Assembly: GCF_023715485.1 (NCBI RefSeq)
Contig: NZ_JAMBOF010000002.1
Location: forward strand, 248,001-312,000
From: Mesobacillus subterraneus
GTDB taxonomy: Bacteria; Bacillota; Bacilli; Bacillales; Cytobacillaceae
Direction of reading: 5' to 3'
DNA: 64,000 nucleotides
Positions 35,376-45,263 of the stretch are shown here, piece by piece. The notes under the pieces are model-generated. The model was not told the DNA's origin, made no database searches, and saw nothing but the letters and a program-made list of their open reading frames with translations. Position 1 is the first letter of the stretch, and every line of letters begins with the position of its first letter. A program made the translations under genes and the position numbers.

Positions 35376-37937
35376 ATGGCTAAAAAAGTTATTATCGTTG
35401 GTGGAGTTGCTGGCGGCGCTACTACGGCTGCACGCTTAAGAAGATTAGATGAAAACACAGAAATCGTGATGGTCGAACGCGGTGAATACATTTCTTTCGC
35501 AAACTGCGGACTTCCTTATTATATCGGCGGCGCCATCCAGGAGCGCGACGCATTGCTTTTACAAACCGTTGAAGGCATGTCAAAGAAATTCAACATGGAC
35601 ATCCGCAATTTAAGCGAAGTGACTCGGATTGACCGCGAGCGCAAAGTGGTTGAAATTAAAAATCTGAAAACAGGCGAAACATACGAAGAAAACTATGACG
35701 TCCTTGTTTTATCACCAGGCGCCAGCCCAATCAAACCTCCTATTCCTGGTATCGATAAGGCGGAAGCATTGTTCACACTCCGCAACATTCCGGATACCGA
35801 TAAAATCAAAGCATATGTTGACGAGCAAATGCCGAAGAAAGCGACTGTCATCGGCGGCGGTTTCATCGGCGTGGAAATGGCGGAAAACCTTTGGGATCGC
35901 GGTGTCGAAGTAACACTGGTCGAAATGGCCGACCAAATCATGGCGCCGATCGACTTTGAAATGGCTTCAATTTTACATCAGCACCTTCGTGAAAAAGGCG
36001 TGAACCTTGTCCTTGAAGACGGCGTGAAATCTTTCGAACAGAACGGCAAGCTGATCAACCTGAACAGTGGCAAGCAAATCGCAACCGATCTGATCATCTT
36101 GGCGATTGGCGTAGCACCGGAGAACAAGCTGGCGAAGGAAGCTGGACTTGAGCTTGGCCTTCGCGGCGCAATCCGTGTGAACGAACGCCTGCAGACTGCT
36201 GACGAAAGCATCTACGCAATCGGCGATGCTGTTGAGGTAAAAGATTACATCAACGGACAGGCAACACATATCCCGCTTGCATGGCCGGCCAACCGCCAGG
36301 GACGTATTGTCGCTGACCTAATCAACGGAATTGATGTTAAATACCAGGGCACACTGGGCACATCCATTGCCAAGGTGTTCGACATGACCGTAGCCGCTAC
36401 AGGCAATAATGAAAAAACGTTGAAGCGACTTGGCATTTCTTATGAGGTCGTGCACGTTCATCCAAGCTCGCACGCTGGATACTATCCAGGTGCCTTCCCA
36501 ATCGCGCTGAAATTGATTTTTGACCGCGAGACCGGAAAGATCTTTGGTGCTCAGGCTGTATCCTACGATGGAGCAGATAAGCGAATCGACGTTTTGGCAA
36601 CTGCAATTAAAGGCGGCATGACGATTTTTGACCTGCCAGATCTTGAGCTTGCATATGCGCCTCCATACTCTTCTGCTAAAGATCCAGTCAACATGGCTGG
36701 CTATGCTGCTAAAAATATCGCTGAAGGACTTGTGGAAACAGTTCAATGGCATGAAATCAATGACATCCTTGCAAACGGCGGCTATCTGATCGATGTCCGT
36801 GAACCAATTGAGCGGGAAATGGGCATGATCGAAGGCTCTGTAAACATTCCGCTTGGAGATCTTCGCGCACGCCTTAGTGAAATACCGAACGATCAAGACA
36901 TCTATGTATACTGTCAAGTCGGCCTTCGCGGCTACCTTGCTACACGAATTCTCATGCAAGCTGGCTTCAAAGTGCGCAATCTTGACGGGGGCTACAAGAC
37001 GTACTCTTGTGTATACGAGCCAGATGCAAGTGAAAACTGCGGTACGCCAATCAGCGACAACGGTGTTGCCAGGCGCAAGGCGGCAGCAGAAATCACTGCC
37101 GGATCTGCACAAGCAAGTGTGGCAGTCGCTGAAAAAGCTGCTCCGGTAACTGCTGTGGATACTGCTCCACCCGCTGTTACGACTACACTTGATGCTTGCG
37201 GCCTGTCTTGCCCTGGCCCGATCATGAAGGTGTATAAGACAATCGGTGACATGAAAGACGGCGAAGTGCTTGAAGTCCACGCAACCGACCCTGGCTTCGC
37301 AAAGGATATCAAAGCCTGGTGCGACAAGACGGGCAACAAGCTTGTCAGCAACAAGTTTGAAGATAAGAAGTTCAAAGCACAGATCATGAAAGGGAACGTA
37401 GTGGTGCCTGTGAACACTGTTGCGGCTCCGGCTGAGATTCCAACTGGCATCCCGGCTGCTCCAGCTAAAAACGGCGCGACAATGGTCGTCTTCAGCGGCG
37501 ATCTGGATAAGGCAATCGCAACATTCATCATCGCTTCCGGCGCGGCTGCAATGGGAAAAGAAGTCACATTGTTCTTCACTTTCTGGGGACTGAACATCCT
37601 CAAACGCGGCGACGCACCGGCTACAGAAAAAGACATGATGGCAAAAATGTTCAGCATGATGATGCCAAAAGGCGTAAACGATCTGCCGCTATCTAAAATG
37701 AACATGGGCGGCATGGGCGCCAAGATGATCAAAACCGTCATGGCCAACCATAACGTCGACAGTCTCGAAACATTGATGAAAAACGCAATGGATGCCGGCG
37801 TAAAACTAGTTGCCTGCGGCATGAGCATGGACCTCATGGGCATTGCTAAGGAAGAACTGATAGATGGAGTCGAGATTGGCGGCGTGGCTGCTTATCTGGG
37901 CGATGCTGAGGATTCTGGATTGAATTTGTTTATCTAA
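35376..37937 (+). CDS. CoA-disulfide reductase fused to rhodanese, TusA and DsrE-like domains
   Basis: An 853-residue four-module protein. Residues 1-445 form a FAD/NAD(P)H disulfide reductase with GGVAGGATTAARLRR and single active Cys in ISFANCGLPYYIGG, as in CoA-disulfide reductases. Residues about 460-555 are a rhodanese domain with Cys in VYCQVGLRG. About 600-670 is a TusA domain (DACGLSCPGPIMK). About 695-853 is a DsrE/DsrF-like domain with a Cys in VACGMSMDL. All catalytic Cys are present. The chain could reduce CoA persulfide or polysulfide and pass sulfane sulfur between modules. GAGGG precedes the ATG. The adjacent ArsR gene probably regulates it. Confidence 0.93.
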   Translation: MAKKVIIVGGVAGGATTAARLRRLDENTEIVMVERGEYISFANCGLPYYIGGAIQERDALLLQTVEGMSKKFNMDIRNLSEVTRIDRERKVVEIKNLKTGETYEENYDVLVLSPGASPIKPPIPGIDKAEALFTLRNIPDTDKIKAYVDEQMPKKATVIGGGFIGVEMAENLWDRGVEVTLVEMADQIMAPIDFEMASILHQHLREKGVNLVLEDGVKSFEQNGKLINLNSGKQIATDLIILAIGVAPENKLAKEAGLELGLRGAIRVNERLQTADESIYAIGDAVEVKDYINGQATHIPLAWPANRQGRIVADLINGIDVKYQGTLGTSIAKVFDMTVAATGNNEKTLKRLGISYEVVHVHPSSHAGYYPGAFPIALKLIFDRETGKIFGAQAVSYDGADKRIDVLATAIKGGMTIFDLPDLELAYAPPYSSAKDPVNMAGYAAKNIAEGLVETVQWHEINDILANGGYLIDVREPIEREMGMIEGSVNIPLGDLRARLSEIPNDQDIYVYCQVGLRGYLATRILMQAGFKVRNLDGGYKTYSCVYEPDASENCGTPISDNGVARRKAAAEITAGSAQASVAVAEKAAPVTAVDTAPPAVTTTLDACGLSCPGPIMKVYKTIGDMKDGEVLEVHATDPGFAKDIKAWCDKTGNKLVSNKFEDKKFKAQIMKGNVVVPVNTVAAPAEIPTGIPAAPAKNGATMVVFSGDLDKAIATFIIASGAAAMGKEVTLFFTFWGLNILKRGDAPATEKDMMAKMFSMMMPKGVNDLPLSKMNMGGMGAKMIKTVMANHNVDSLETLMKNAMDAGVKLVACGMSMDLMGIAKEELIDGVEIGGVAAYLGDAEDSGLNLFI

Positions 37938-37949
37938 TATGGATTGGAG

Positions 37950-37979
37950 AGCGGCCTTCTGCGAAGGGCCGCTTTTTTG
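37950..37979 (+). terminator. Terminator of the arsR-CoADR unit
   Basis: AGCGGCCTTC-TGC-GAAGGGCCGCT hairpin followed by six T. Confidence 0.9.
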
Positions 37980-38010
37980 TTAGCTGTTATTAGAGGAGGT
38001 GCATCTGTCT

Positions 38011-38095
38011 GCGGGTTTGGGGTTGCTGAAAAAAGGTAATTGGCCCTTGGGTTTGGGGTTGCTGAAAAAAGGTAATTGGCCCTTGGGTCTGTATC
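38011..38095 (+). repeat. 36-bp tandem repeat next to array C
   Basis: GGGTTTGGGGTTGCTGAA begins at 38013 and again at 38049, with identical 36-base units and the start of a third at 38085. Lies between the terminator at 37979 and array C. Confidence 0.9.
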
Positions 38096-38115
38096 GGGGT
38101 GTATCCATTTATATG

Positions 38116-38240
38116 GAAAAAGTAGTGATTAGGGCGAAAATAGTAGTGATTAATCCGATTTTCGTAGTGATTCGCAGCATTTTCGTAGTGATGAAGCCAT
38201 TTTTCGTAGTGATTATCATTCATTTCGTAGTGATGGTGTA
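38116..38240 (+). repeat. 21-bp-period tandem array C (6 units)
   Basis: GTAGTGAT begins at 38122, 38143, 38164, 38185, 38206 and 38227, exactly 21 bases apart, with more divergent linkers than array B. The left boundary is GGAAAAAGTAGTGATTA, as in the other arrays; in place of the TTTTACA palindrome there is CCAT-TTAT-ATGG. Confidence 0.92.
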
Positions 38241-38358
38241 GGCTTCACTCTCCCATTTTAAAATAACTGACCCTTAAGCCTGCAAAAAGCAGGAGTTTCA
38301 CCACATGTTAGCGAATCTTTTTACCGTATTTAAATAGAACGAAAGGAATGAGACAATT

Positions 38359-39318
38359 TTGATCGTAAAAAGAAGAATTTTCCCACTGCGTATCAAAGTA
38401 AATGATGCTGTTCAAAGAAGGTTACCTGTAAATCACCCCAAACTCCCGGAAGTAATTCAGGATTCTCTGAAAGCTCGGGCGGGCCATAAAGGTGAAGAAG
38501 CTTTAGACTATTACACCAGCCTCCTTCACCAAGATGAATTCCACATATTCCAAGGACTTCGGCTCAATTCAGGTCAAGCCTACTTCCAAATGGATTCCTT
38601 GCTCCTTTCTCCCTCGTTTGCACTCATTATCGAAGCTAAGAATATGGCAGGCACTCTCACCTTCAATTCTTCTTTTAATCAAATGGAACGAACATTTAAT
38701 GACAAAACAGATACTTACGAAGATCCCATCCTTCAGGCAAAAAGACACCGTCTGCTTTTACAAAAATGGCTTAAACTTCACCATTTCCCTCAGCTCCCTA
38801 TTGAGTATATAGTCTTCAGCAGCAATCCTTCAACTTCATTACGCAACCCATTTAATGATCAGGAAATCTACCAGCGTGTCTGTCCTCCAGGAAAAATCAT
38901 CTTTAAAATCGAAGAGTTCATATCTAAATATAAAAAAGAGATTCTTTCTTTAAGAGAACAAAAAAATCTGAGCAAACTTTTATTGAAGAGTGATGTCCTA
39001 CCAGGATCTCATCTTCACCAGTTTAAAATCGCCCCGTCTGACTATCTGACAGGTGTTCAATGCCCCTCCTGTTTTCAATATGCAATGGAGCGATACGGCG
39101 GCACCTGGAATTGCCCACACTGCGGGACCACTTCCAAGGATGCACATAAGCAGGCAATCGAAGATTATTTCCTCCTGATCAGCGATACAATAACCAATAA
39201 GCAATTTCGGATATTCCTTCACATACACTCTCCTAAACTTGCCACCAAGCTACTTGCAAGCATGGACCTGGAATGCCATGGGGCTGCGCGCAGAAGCTGC
39301 TATTACACACCACAATAA
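38359..39318 (+). CDS. NERD domain protein with C-terminal zinc ribbon
   Basis: A 319-residue protein. The NERD (nuclease-related) domain covers about residues 45-150: GHKGEEALDYYTSLL, DSLLLSPSFALIIEAKNMAG and QAKRHRLLLQKWL, with the E-x-K of a restriction-endonuclease-like fold (IIEAKN). Near the C-terminus CPSC and CPHC pairs form a zinc ribbon. The start is a TTG with AAAGGA about ten bases upstream, so it is not certain. It is common as a single gene in Bacillaceae and its function is unproven. It ends at a shared terminator facing prfB. Confidence 0.85.
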   Translation: MIVKRRIFPLRIKVNDAVQRRLPVNHPKLPEVIQDSLKARAGHKGEEALDYYTSLLHQDEFHIFQGLRLNSGQAYFQMDSLLLSPSFALIIEAKNMAGTLTFNSSFNQMERTFNDKTDTYEDPILQAKRHRLLLQKWLKLHHFPQLPIEYIVFSSNPSTSLRNPFNDQEIYQRVCPPGKIIFKIEEFISKYKKEILSLREQKNLSKLLLKSDVLPGSHLHQFKIAPSDYLTGVQCPSCFQYAMERYGGTWNCPHCGTTSKDAHKQAIEDYFLLISDTITNKQFRIFLHIHSPKLATKLLASMDLECHGAARRSCYYTPQ

Positions 39319-39350
39319 AAAGCCCCGCCAAGTTCTGGCTGGGGCTAATC
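39316..39350. terminator. Terminator between convergent NERD gene and prfB
   Basis: AGCCCCGCCA-AGTTC-TGGCTGGGGCT with one bulged base; the minus strand continues TTTTTATTG. It lies 44 bases past the prfB stop codon. Confidence 0.75.
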
Positions 39351-39393
39351 TTAAAGGTTATTTTTTCACCAATGCATTTCGGCATCAGTACAA

Positions 39394-40504
39394 TTATTCA
39401 CCCAAAGTCAGCTTCGACCTCAAGTAAGCATCAATAAACATATCAATATCCCCGTCCATGACAGCCTGGACGTTACCGGATTCGGCACTTGTGCGGTGGT
39501 CCTTAACCATTGAATATGGATGGAACACATAGGAACGGATTTGGCTGCCCCAGCCGATTTCTTTTTGCTCGCCGCGGATTTCATCGAGTTCCGCTTGCTG
39601 CTGCTCGATTTCTCGCTGGTAAAGCTTAGCCTTAAGCATTTTCATCGACGTTTCACGGTTCTTGATCTGTGAACGTTCTGCCTGTGATGATACAACCACA
39701 CCTGTTGGCAAGTGCGTGATCCGGACAGCTGAGTCAGTCGTATTGATATGCTGACCGCCGGCACCGCTCGCACGGTACGTATCGATTTTCAGGTCTTCAG
39801 TACGGATGTCGATCTCGATTTCATTGTTGAATTCCGGCATCACTTCGCAGGAAACGAAGGATGTATGGCGGCGGCCTGAAGAGTCAAACGGAGAAATACG
39901 CACTAAACGGTGCACCCCTTTTTCAGCCTTAAGATAACCATAAGCATTATGTCCCTTGATCGCCAATGTCACGCTCTTTATTCCGGCCTCATCACCAGGA
40001 AGGTAATCAAGCGTCTCGACCTTGAAGCCGCGCTTTTCCGCCCAGCGCGTATACATCCTCAGAAGCATCGAGCCCCAGTCCTGAGATTCCGTTCCGCCCG
40101 CTCCTGGGTGCAGTTCAAGGATCGCATTGTTTTTATCATGCTCTTCACTCAGCAGAAGCTGAAGCTCAAACTCGCTCATGCGGTCTTTAAACTCAATGAG
40201 CTCCTTTTCAAGCTCTTCTCTTAGTTCAGCGTCATCTTCCTCTTTTACAAGTTCAAAAGTCAGATCAAGATTCTCATATGTTTCATAAAGCTCATGAAAC
40301 ACATTTACCTGTTCCTTCAGCCCATTCGTTTCGTTAATAACACTCTGAGCGTTTTGCTGATCATCCCAGAAATCTGGTGCCAGCATGCCGTCCTCTAGCT
40401 CAGCAATGCGAGCTTCCTTGTTTTCGAGGTCAAAGAGACCCCCTGAAGTCCGCTAATTTCTTAGCTGTTTTTTCTAGCTCATTCCTGATATCCGCTAATT
40501 CCAT
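39394..40504 (-). CDS. prfB: Peptide chain release factor 2 (programmed +1 frameshift)
   Basis: The gene begins at ATG 40504 ([20 protein letters not shown]) and reads 24 codons to an in-frame TGA at 40432-40430. A +1 shift at CTT-TGA-C continues the protein to the stop at 39394, about 369 residues in all. The shift site has an internal Shine-Dalgarno AGGGGG a few bases upstream, exactly the conserved RF2 autoregulatory arrangement. The body holds the GGQ motif in [18 protein letters not shown]. It recognises UGA and UAA stop codons. It lies in the B. subtilis order next to secA. Confidence 0.96.
40430..40446 (-). other. prfB programmed +1 frameshift site
   Basis: Minus strand AGGGGGTCTCTTTGAC: SD-like AGGGGG, then CTT followed by TGA. 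Low RF2 slows termination at TGA and lets the ribosome slip into the +1 frame. Confidence 0.95.
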
Positions 40505-40681
40505 ATCGTTCACCTCATAAGAATGTTATTTACTATTATATCGTTTTTATAAAAAGAATTCACAACAACGTGCTTTCTTCACAAAAAGTGCTTTCGCTTT
40601 GAGTTCGGCTTTACTAATATTAGCTTGGTCTATTAGGCCTTTTCCTAAAATAAGAAACACTCAACGTATAGGAAGCTTCAT

Positions 40682-40709
40682 AAAAAGAAACCAGCGGTAC
40701 GTCCGCCGG
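40682..40709 (-). terminator. Terminator of secA
   Basis: Minus-strand CCGGCGG-ACGTA-CCGCTGG hairpin followed by TTTCTTTTT. Confidence 0.75.
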
Positions 40710-40736
40710 CCTCTTAGTTAGTCTGGTGTGTTTATA

Positions 40737-43250
40737 TTATTCCGCCTTGCCGCAACAGTTCTTATATTTCTTGCCGCTGCCGCAGATGCAAGCGTCGTTG
40801 CGTCCGACATCCATCGTCTTTACGACAGGCTTTTTCTTCACTTTGCCGCCTTCGTCTTCCTTCGGATTCACCGCATGGCCTTTAGCAACTTCCTGACGCT
40901 CCAGGTTGCTGCGGATTTCAGCCTTCATGATGTATTTAGCAACATCTTCTTCGATTGAAAGAATCATGTTCTCGAACATCGCGAAGCCTTCATGCTGGTA
41001 TTCGCGCAGTGGATCGATCTGACCGTATGCACGGAGATGGATTCCCTGGCGAAGCTGGTCCATCTGGTCGATGTGGTCCATCCACTTCGAGTCAACGGAA
41101 CGAAGCACGATAACTTTTTCAAACTCACGCATTTGCTCGTCAGTCAGCTGCTCTTCTTTTTCATCGTAGCGCTCTTTCACTTTGGCAAGGATTGTTTCTA
41201 CAATCTCATCCTGCTCTTTGCCGCGAAGATCTTCTACTGTGATATCACCTTCGTGAAGGAGGTTGCCGTTCACGTAATCGATGATGCTGTCGAGCTGCCA
41301 TTTTTCCATGTCCTCGCCTGCTGGCGTATGGGCAGCAACATTGCGCTCCAATGAAGACTTGATCATCGTTTCAACGATGCCGCGAAGGTTTTCAGATTCA
41401 AGAACCTCATCACGCTGCTTGTAGATGATTTCACGCTGCTGGCGAAGTACATCATCATACTGAAGCAATTGCTTACGAGCATCGAAGTTGTTGCCCTCAA
41501 CACGTTTTTGTGCAGATTCAACAGCTTTAGAAACCATCTTGCTCTGGATTGGCTGGGTGTCATCCATGCCAAGCCGCTCCATCATCGTTTTCATATTGTC
41601 AGAACCGAAGCGGCGCATCAGCTCATCTTCCATTGAAAGATAGAACTGAGTGACACCAGGGTCTCCCTGACGTCCAGAACGTCCGCGGAGCTGGTTATCG
41701 ATACGACGGCTTTCGTGGCGCTCTGTACCGACAACCGCAAGACCGCCAACTTCCTTCACGCCTTCGCCAAGCTTGATATCTGTACCACGGCCGGCCATGT
41801 TTGTCGCGATTGTTACCGAGCCTTTTTGACCAGCTTCAGCAATGATTTCCGCTTCGCGCTCATGGTTTTTCGCATTTAAGACATTATGCTTAATGCCTTT
41901 TTTCGTTAAATAACCGGAAATTAATTCCGAAGTTTCAATCGCAACTGTACCGACAAGGACCGGCTGGCCTTTTTGATGGCGCTCAGCAATATCCTCAGCT
42001 ACTGCCTTGAACTTCCCTTGCATCGACGCATAAATCAAATCCGGACGGTCGTCACGGGCAATCGGACGGTTCGTCGGGATGACGACTACGTTCATATTGT
42101 ATATGTTGCGGAATTCCTCTTCCTCTGTCTTCGCTGTACCAGTCATACCGGAAAGCTTTTCGTACATACGGAAGTAGTTCTGGAATGTGATTGTCGCAAG
42201 CGTCATGCTTTCATTCTGGATATCAAGGCCTTCTTTGGCTTCGATTGCCTGGTGTAGGCCTTCGCTGTAACGGCGGCCCTTCATCAGACGTCCAGTGAAC
42301 TGGTCAACGATGACAATTTCGCCGTCCTGGACTACGTAATCAACATCGAGGTGCATGCTCGCATGCGCCTTCATTGCCTGGTTGATATGGTGAAGCAGCG
42401 TAACATGCTTAATGTCAAAAAGGTTTTCGATTCCAAATGCCTTTTCAGACTTTGTAATCCCTTCTTCCGTAAGCTGTACACCCTTCGTTTTTTCATCATA
42501 TGTGAAATCCTCATCACGTTTCAATGTGCGAACAAACGCATTCGCATGCATATATAATGCAGCAGATTTTTGCGCCGAACCTGAAATGATCAACGGAGTA
42601 CGCGCTTCATCGATCAGGATGGAGTCAACTTCATCAATGACACAGAAGTGCAGCGGGCGCTGAACCTTTTGTTCCATGTAAAGCACCATATTGTCACGCA
42701 GGTAGTCAAATCCAAATTCATTGTTCGTACCATAAGTAATATCAGCACGGTATGCTTCTTGTTTTTCTTCCTTTGTCATGCTGTTAAGGTTCAATCCAAC
42801 AGTCAGGCCAAGGAATTCATACAGCTGGCCCATTTCAGTGGCGTCACGACTCGCAAGGTATTCGTTGACAGTGATGACGTGGACGCCTCTGCCAGTGATC
42901 GCATTCAGATAAACAGGCATCGTTGCTGTCAAAGTTTTACCTTCACCAGTCTTCATCTCTGCGATGTTACCCTCATGAAGGGCTACACCACCCATAAGCT
43001 GGACTTTATACGGATAAAGGCCGAGCACGCGTTTTGCCGCTTCTCGGACAACCGCAAATGCTTCAACAAGCAAATCATCAGTAGACTCGCCGTTTTGGTA
43101 GCGATTTTGGAATTCAGCAGTCTTATCTTTTAACTGCTCGTCCGAAAACTTTTCCATATCGCCTGCAAGCGCATCAATTTGGTCCGCAAGCTTTGTCAGT
43201 CTTTTGATATCGCGTTTATTCTGGTCGAAAATTTTCGTTAAAATCCCCAT
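40737..43250 (-). CDS. secA: SecA preprotein translocase ATPase
   Basis: An 837-residue SecA of standard length for Bacillus. Walker [13 protein letters not shown], Walker [18 protein letters not shown], and helicase motifs [14 protein letters not shown] and [13 protein letters not shown] are present. The C-terminal zinc-binding tail is [14 protein letters not shown], which binds SecB or ribosomes. It drives post-translational secretion through SecYEG, the route that also exports the apocytochromes encoded next door. AAAGGAGCG precedes the ATG. Confidence 0.98.
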   Translation of the reverse strand: MGILTKIFDQNKRDIKRLTKLADQIDALAGDMEKFSDEQLKDKTAEFQNRYQNGESTDDLLVEAFAVVREAAKRVLGLYPYKVQLMGGVALHEGNIAEMKTGEGKTLTATMPVYLNAITGRGVHVITVNEYLASRDATEMGQLYEFLGLTVGLNLNSMTKEEKQEAYRADITYGTNNEFGFDYLRDNMVLYMEQKVQRPLHFCVIDEVDSILIDEARTPLIISGSAQKSAALYMHANAFVRTLKRDEDFTYDEKTKGVQLTEEGITKSEKAFGIENLFDIKHVTLLHHINQAMKAHASMHLDVDYVVQDGEIVIVDQFTGRLMKGRRYSEGLHQAIEAKEGLDIQNESMTLATITFQNYFRMYEKLSGMTGTAKTEEEEFRNIYNMNVVVIPTNRPIARDDRPDLIYASMQGKFKAVAEDIAERHQKGQPVLVGTVAIETSELISGYLTKKGIKHNVLNAKNHEREAEIIAEAGQKGSVTIATNMAGRGTDIKLGEGVKEVGGLAVVGTERHESRRIDNQLRGRSGRQGDPGVTQFYLSMEDELMRRFGSDNMKTMMERLGMDDTQPIQSKMVSKAVESAQKRVEGNNFDARKQLLQYDDVLRQQREIIYKQRDEVLESENLRGIVETMIKSSLERNVAAHTPAGEDMEKWQLDSIIDYVNGNLLHEGDITVEDLRGKEQDEIVETILAKVKERYDEKEEQLTDEQMREFEKVIVLRSVDSKWMDHIDQMDQLRQGIHLRAYGQIDPLREYQHEGFAMFENMILSIEEDVAKYIMKAEIRSNLERQEVAKGHAVNPKEDEGGKVKKKPVVKTMDVGRNDACICGSGKKYKNCCGKAE

Positions 43251-43416
43251 ACAGACGCTCCTTTTATCTAATGAATCTCGTTGTATTTATGAAATAGTGG
43301 TTTCGTTAAAATTTGCCCCAAAGAAAAAAGATTCGCTGTAAAAGCATCGAATCCCTTTTGAAAAATTCGATTTATTTCTATACTATCTTACCACTTACGC
43401 CAGGGGGTGACAACTG

Positions 43417-43668
43417 ATGCAAAAGTATGGCAAAGCGATGGCGCTTGTTTCACTCCTCAACTTCGAGCAAGAAAATCGCGCATCATGGGAAATGCTGTCG
43501 AAACTGTATAATCTATTCTTTTCTGTGATTAGAAATAATTCTGACAATAAAGTAAAAATGAGAAATGGCAGTATTTCAGCATTTTTCAAGTTTATAATAT
43601 TAGTTACATATTTATGCAAAATAAAACCTATCAACCCTTTTACCGTTAACACTATAAAAACACGATAA
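43417..43668 (+). CDS. Possible small hypothetical protein upstream of the cytochrome cluster
   Basis: An 83-codon frame (MQKYGKAMALVSLLNFEQENR..) preceded by AGGGGGTGA seven bases before the ATG, a good ribosome site. The C-terminal half contains one hydrophobic stretch (AFFKFIILVTYLC). I recognise no family, and the AT-rich second half may be fortuitous. The rest of the 43251-43848 gap is AT-rich and carries two partial dyads at 43699-43758. Confidence 0.3.
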   Translation: MQKYGKAMALVSLLNFEQENRASWEMLSKLYNLFFSVIRNNSDNKVKMRNGSISAFFKFIILVTYLCKIKPINPFTVNTIKTR

Positions 43669-43698
43669 ATAAAGGGTTCTAAACAGTTTATAGGAGAA

Positions 43699-43758
43699 TT
43701 TGTGAACTATTTGTTAAAAGTTAAAAAACGTAATTTTATTCACATTTTATCCATGTGA
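43699..43758 (+). promoter_or_regulatory. Dyads upstream of the cytochrome cluster (Rex/Fnr-like)
   Basis: TTGTGAACTATTTGTTAA at 43700-43717 has one perfect and one poor half of a Rex box (TTGTGAA-N4-TTCACAA). TCACAT-N7-ATGTGA at 43740-43758 is a perfect 6-bp dyad. Both lie 90-150 bases upstream of the first cytochrome gene. Redox control is plausible but unproven. Confidence 0.3.
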
Positions 43759-43848
43759 TGTGCATTAAGTTTATTAGATACTTTGTAATAGGGAAGAATC
43801 ACACAAAACAAAATTTAAAGCCTATCCAGGTAAAGGGGGATGAGCACG

Positions 43849-45231
43849 GTGGGCTTCTGGAAAAAGAAAAAGATAAAAAACCAGACAGTAGAAATCGAAG
43901 AGATCGAGAAAAAGCCCGGATTGATCCGAAGGCTCTGGAGAAGATTCAGAAATATAGATTGGAAGAATCCAGTTAATCGCTGGAGAGCGTTATTCGTTGT
44001 CCTGTTTGGCAGCATTGTGATACTAGGTGGTTCTTACGCCGCCATATCTGCCACTAACAACCCACAATTTTGCTCCTTCTGCCATGAAATGGCTCCGGAG
44101 TTCATTACATTCAAGGAAAGTGCCCACAGCCAGATTCAATGCGTTGAATGCCACGTTGACCCCGGTATCGTCAATGAGCTTGTCCATAAAGTGGAGTCTT
44201 TGAAGGAAGTTTATTACCACGTAGTCGGACCTCCTGATCCAATTGTCCAGACGGTTGCCGTACCAAGCAATAACTGTTTACAGTGCCACTCTAAAAACCG
44301 TCTTGTAACTGCAACAGGCGACTTGATCGTCAACCATGAAGGACATATAAAGGAAGACATCCCGTGTATCACCTGTCACAGCGGCGTTGCCCACGCCAAG
44401 GTCGTCGACCGTGGACTGAACACTCAGCAAAACCTTGGTTATTGGACAAAAGAAAATGCTGAGAAGCTGGTAAAAACAGAATATATGAGGCCGAACATGG
44501 GAACGTGCATCGACTGCCACGATAAGGTCAACAAAGGCGAAGAGCCTTGGCTGGACATCCAATACAGCCTCCCTGAGAACACACATGGCAAAAAGCATGA
44601 AGAAAGTGATAAAGAAGGAACTGAAGAAGGCCATGCTGAAGCAGCAACCATTGAATTAGCTACCTTGACTCCAGAAGAGCAAAAAGCACACGACGATAAA
44701 ATCAGTCAGGATATCATTCTTCAGGCAATCGGCAAACAGAAAAAAGACGTCAAGATCTCAATGGAATGCTTCACCTGCCACAAGGAAGTCAGCGTTCCTA
44801 AGAATCACGACATAGAAAAATGGAATCAAAATCACGGCAGCTTCGCTGTTGATGAGCTCAATAAATGCCTTGACTGCCACAATGATACGAAGTGGATTAA
44901 GAAAGTTCCTAAACAGGATATTCTCAGTTTAATAGAAGCTGGCGCATCAGATCCAAAATACGTACCTAGCATAACAGTTGTCAAAGACGACTCACGCCAA
45001 AGCAATTTCTGCAGCACCTGCCACGGCGAGCGTCCACCAGGCCACGCCGACAGCGACACATGGCTGACCTCACACGCACCGAAAGCAAAGACAAACGATC
45101 AAAAAGCCGAATGCTACGTCTGCCACGACAGGACAAAACCTGAAGAAACCGCGGAAATCAAAGCACCAACAGATGTCTATTGTGAATACTGTCACCGTAC
45201 CGGTTTTAAGGATGAAAAGAAGAAAAAATAG
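43849..45231 (+). CDS. Membrane-anchored decahaem cytochrome c, NapC/NrfH-like N-terminus
   Basis: About 460 residues. A basic cytoplasmic N-terminus and one helix (RWRALFVVLFGSIVILGGSYAAI) are followed by ten CXXCH haem sites: CSFCH, CVECH, CLQCH, CITCH, CIDCH, CFTCH, CLDCH, CSTCH, CYVCH and CEYCH. The first is CSFCHEM, the CxxCHxM form typical of quinol-oxidising NapC/NrfH. NapC has four haems, so this is an extended form whose extra haems could carry electrons outwards. I prefer the GTG at 43849, nine bases after AAGGGGG; the ATG at 43840 directly abuts that site. It is the first gene of the cluster; the next starts 32 bases downstream. Confidence 0.92.
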   Translation: MGFWKKKKIKNQTVEIEEIEKKPGLIRRLWRRFRNIDWKNPVNRWRALFVVLFGSIVILGGSYAAISATNNPQFCSFCHEMAPEFITFKESAHSQIQCVECHVDPGIVNELVHKVESLKEVYYHVVGPPDPIVQTVAVPSNNCLQCHSKNRLVTATGDLIVNHEGHIKEDIPCITCHSGVAHAKVVDRGLNTQQNLGYWTKENAEKLVKTEYMRPNMGTCIDCHDKVNKGEEPWLDIQYSLPENTHGKKHEESDKEGTEEGHAEAATIELATLTPEEQKAHDDKISQDIILQAIGKQKKDVKISMECFTCHKEVSVPKNHDIEKWNQNHGSFAVDELNKCLDCHNDTKWIKKVPKQDILSLIEAGASDPKYVPSITVVKDDSRQSNFCSTCHGERPPGHADSDTWLTSHAPKAKTNDQKAECYVCHDRTKPEETAEIKAPTDVYCEYCHRTGFKDEKKKK

Positions 45232-45263
45232 CATCAATTGAAATGCTGTAAGGAGGGGATCAC

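Noticed and set aside
36318-37280. Long antisense frames (up to 320 codons) under the CoA-disulfide reductase gene
   Set aside because: They are shadows of a well-supported coding gene with all its active-site motifs on the plus strand.
39394-40504. prfB as a pseudogene split by a stop codon
   Set aside because: The stop is the conserved programmed +1 frameshift site with its SD-like element.
43417-43668. Clear annotation of the 83-codon frame before the cytochrome operon
   Set aside because: Listed only as a low-confidence gene: the ribosome site is good but composition is AT-rich and no family is recognised.
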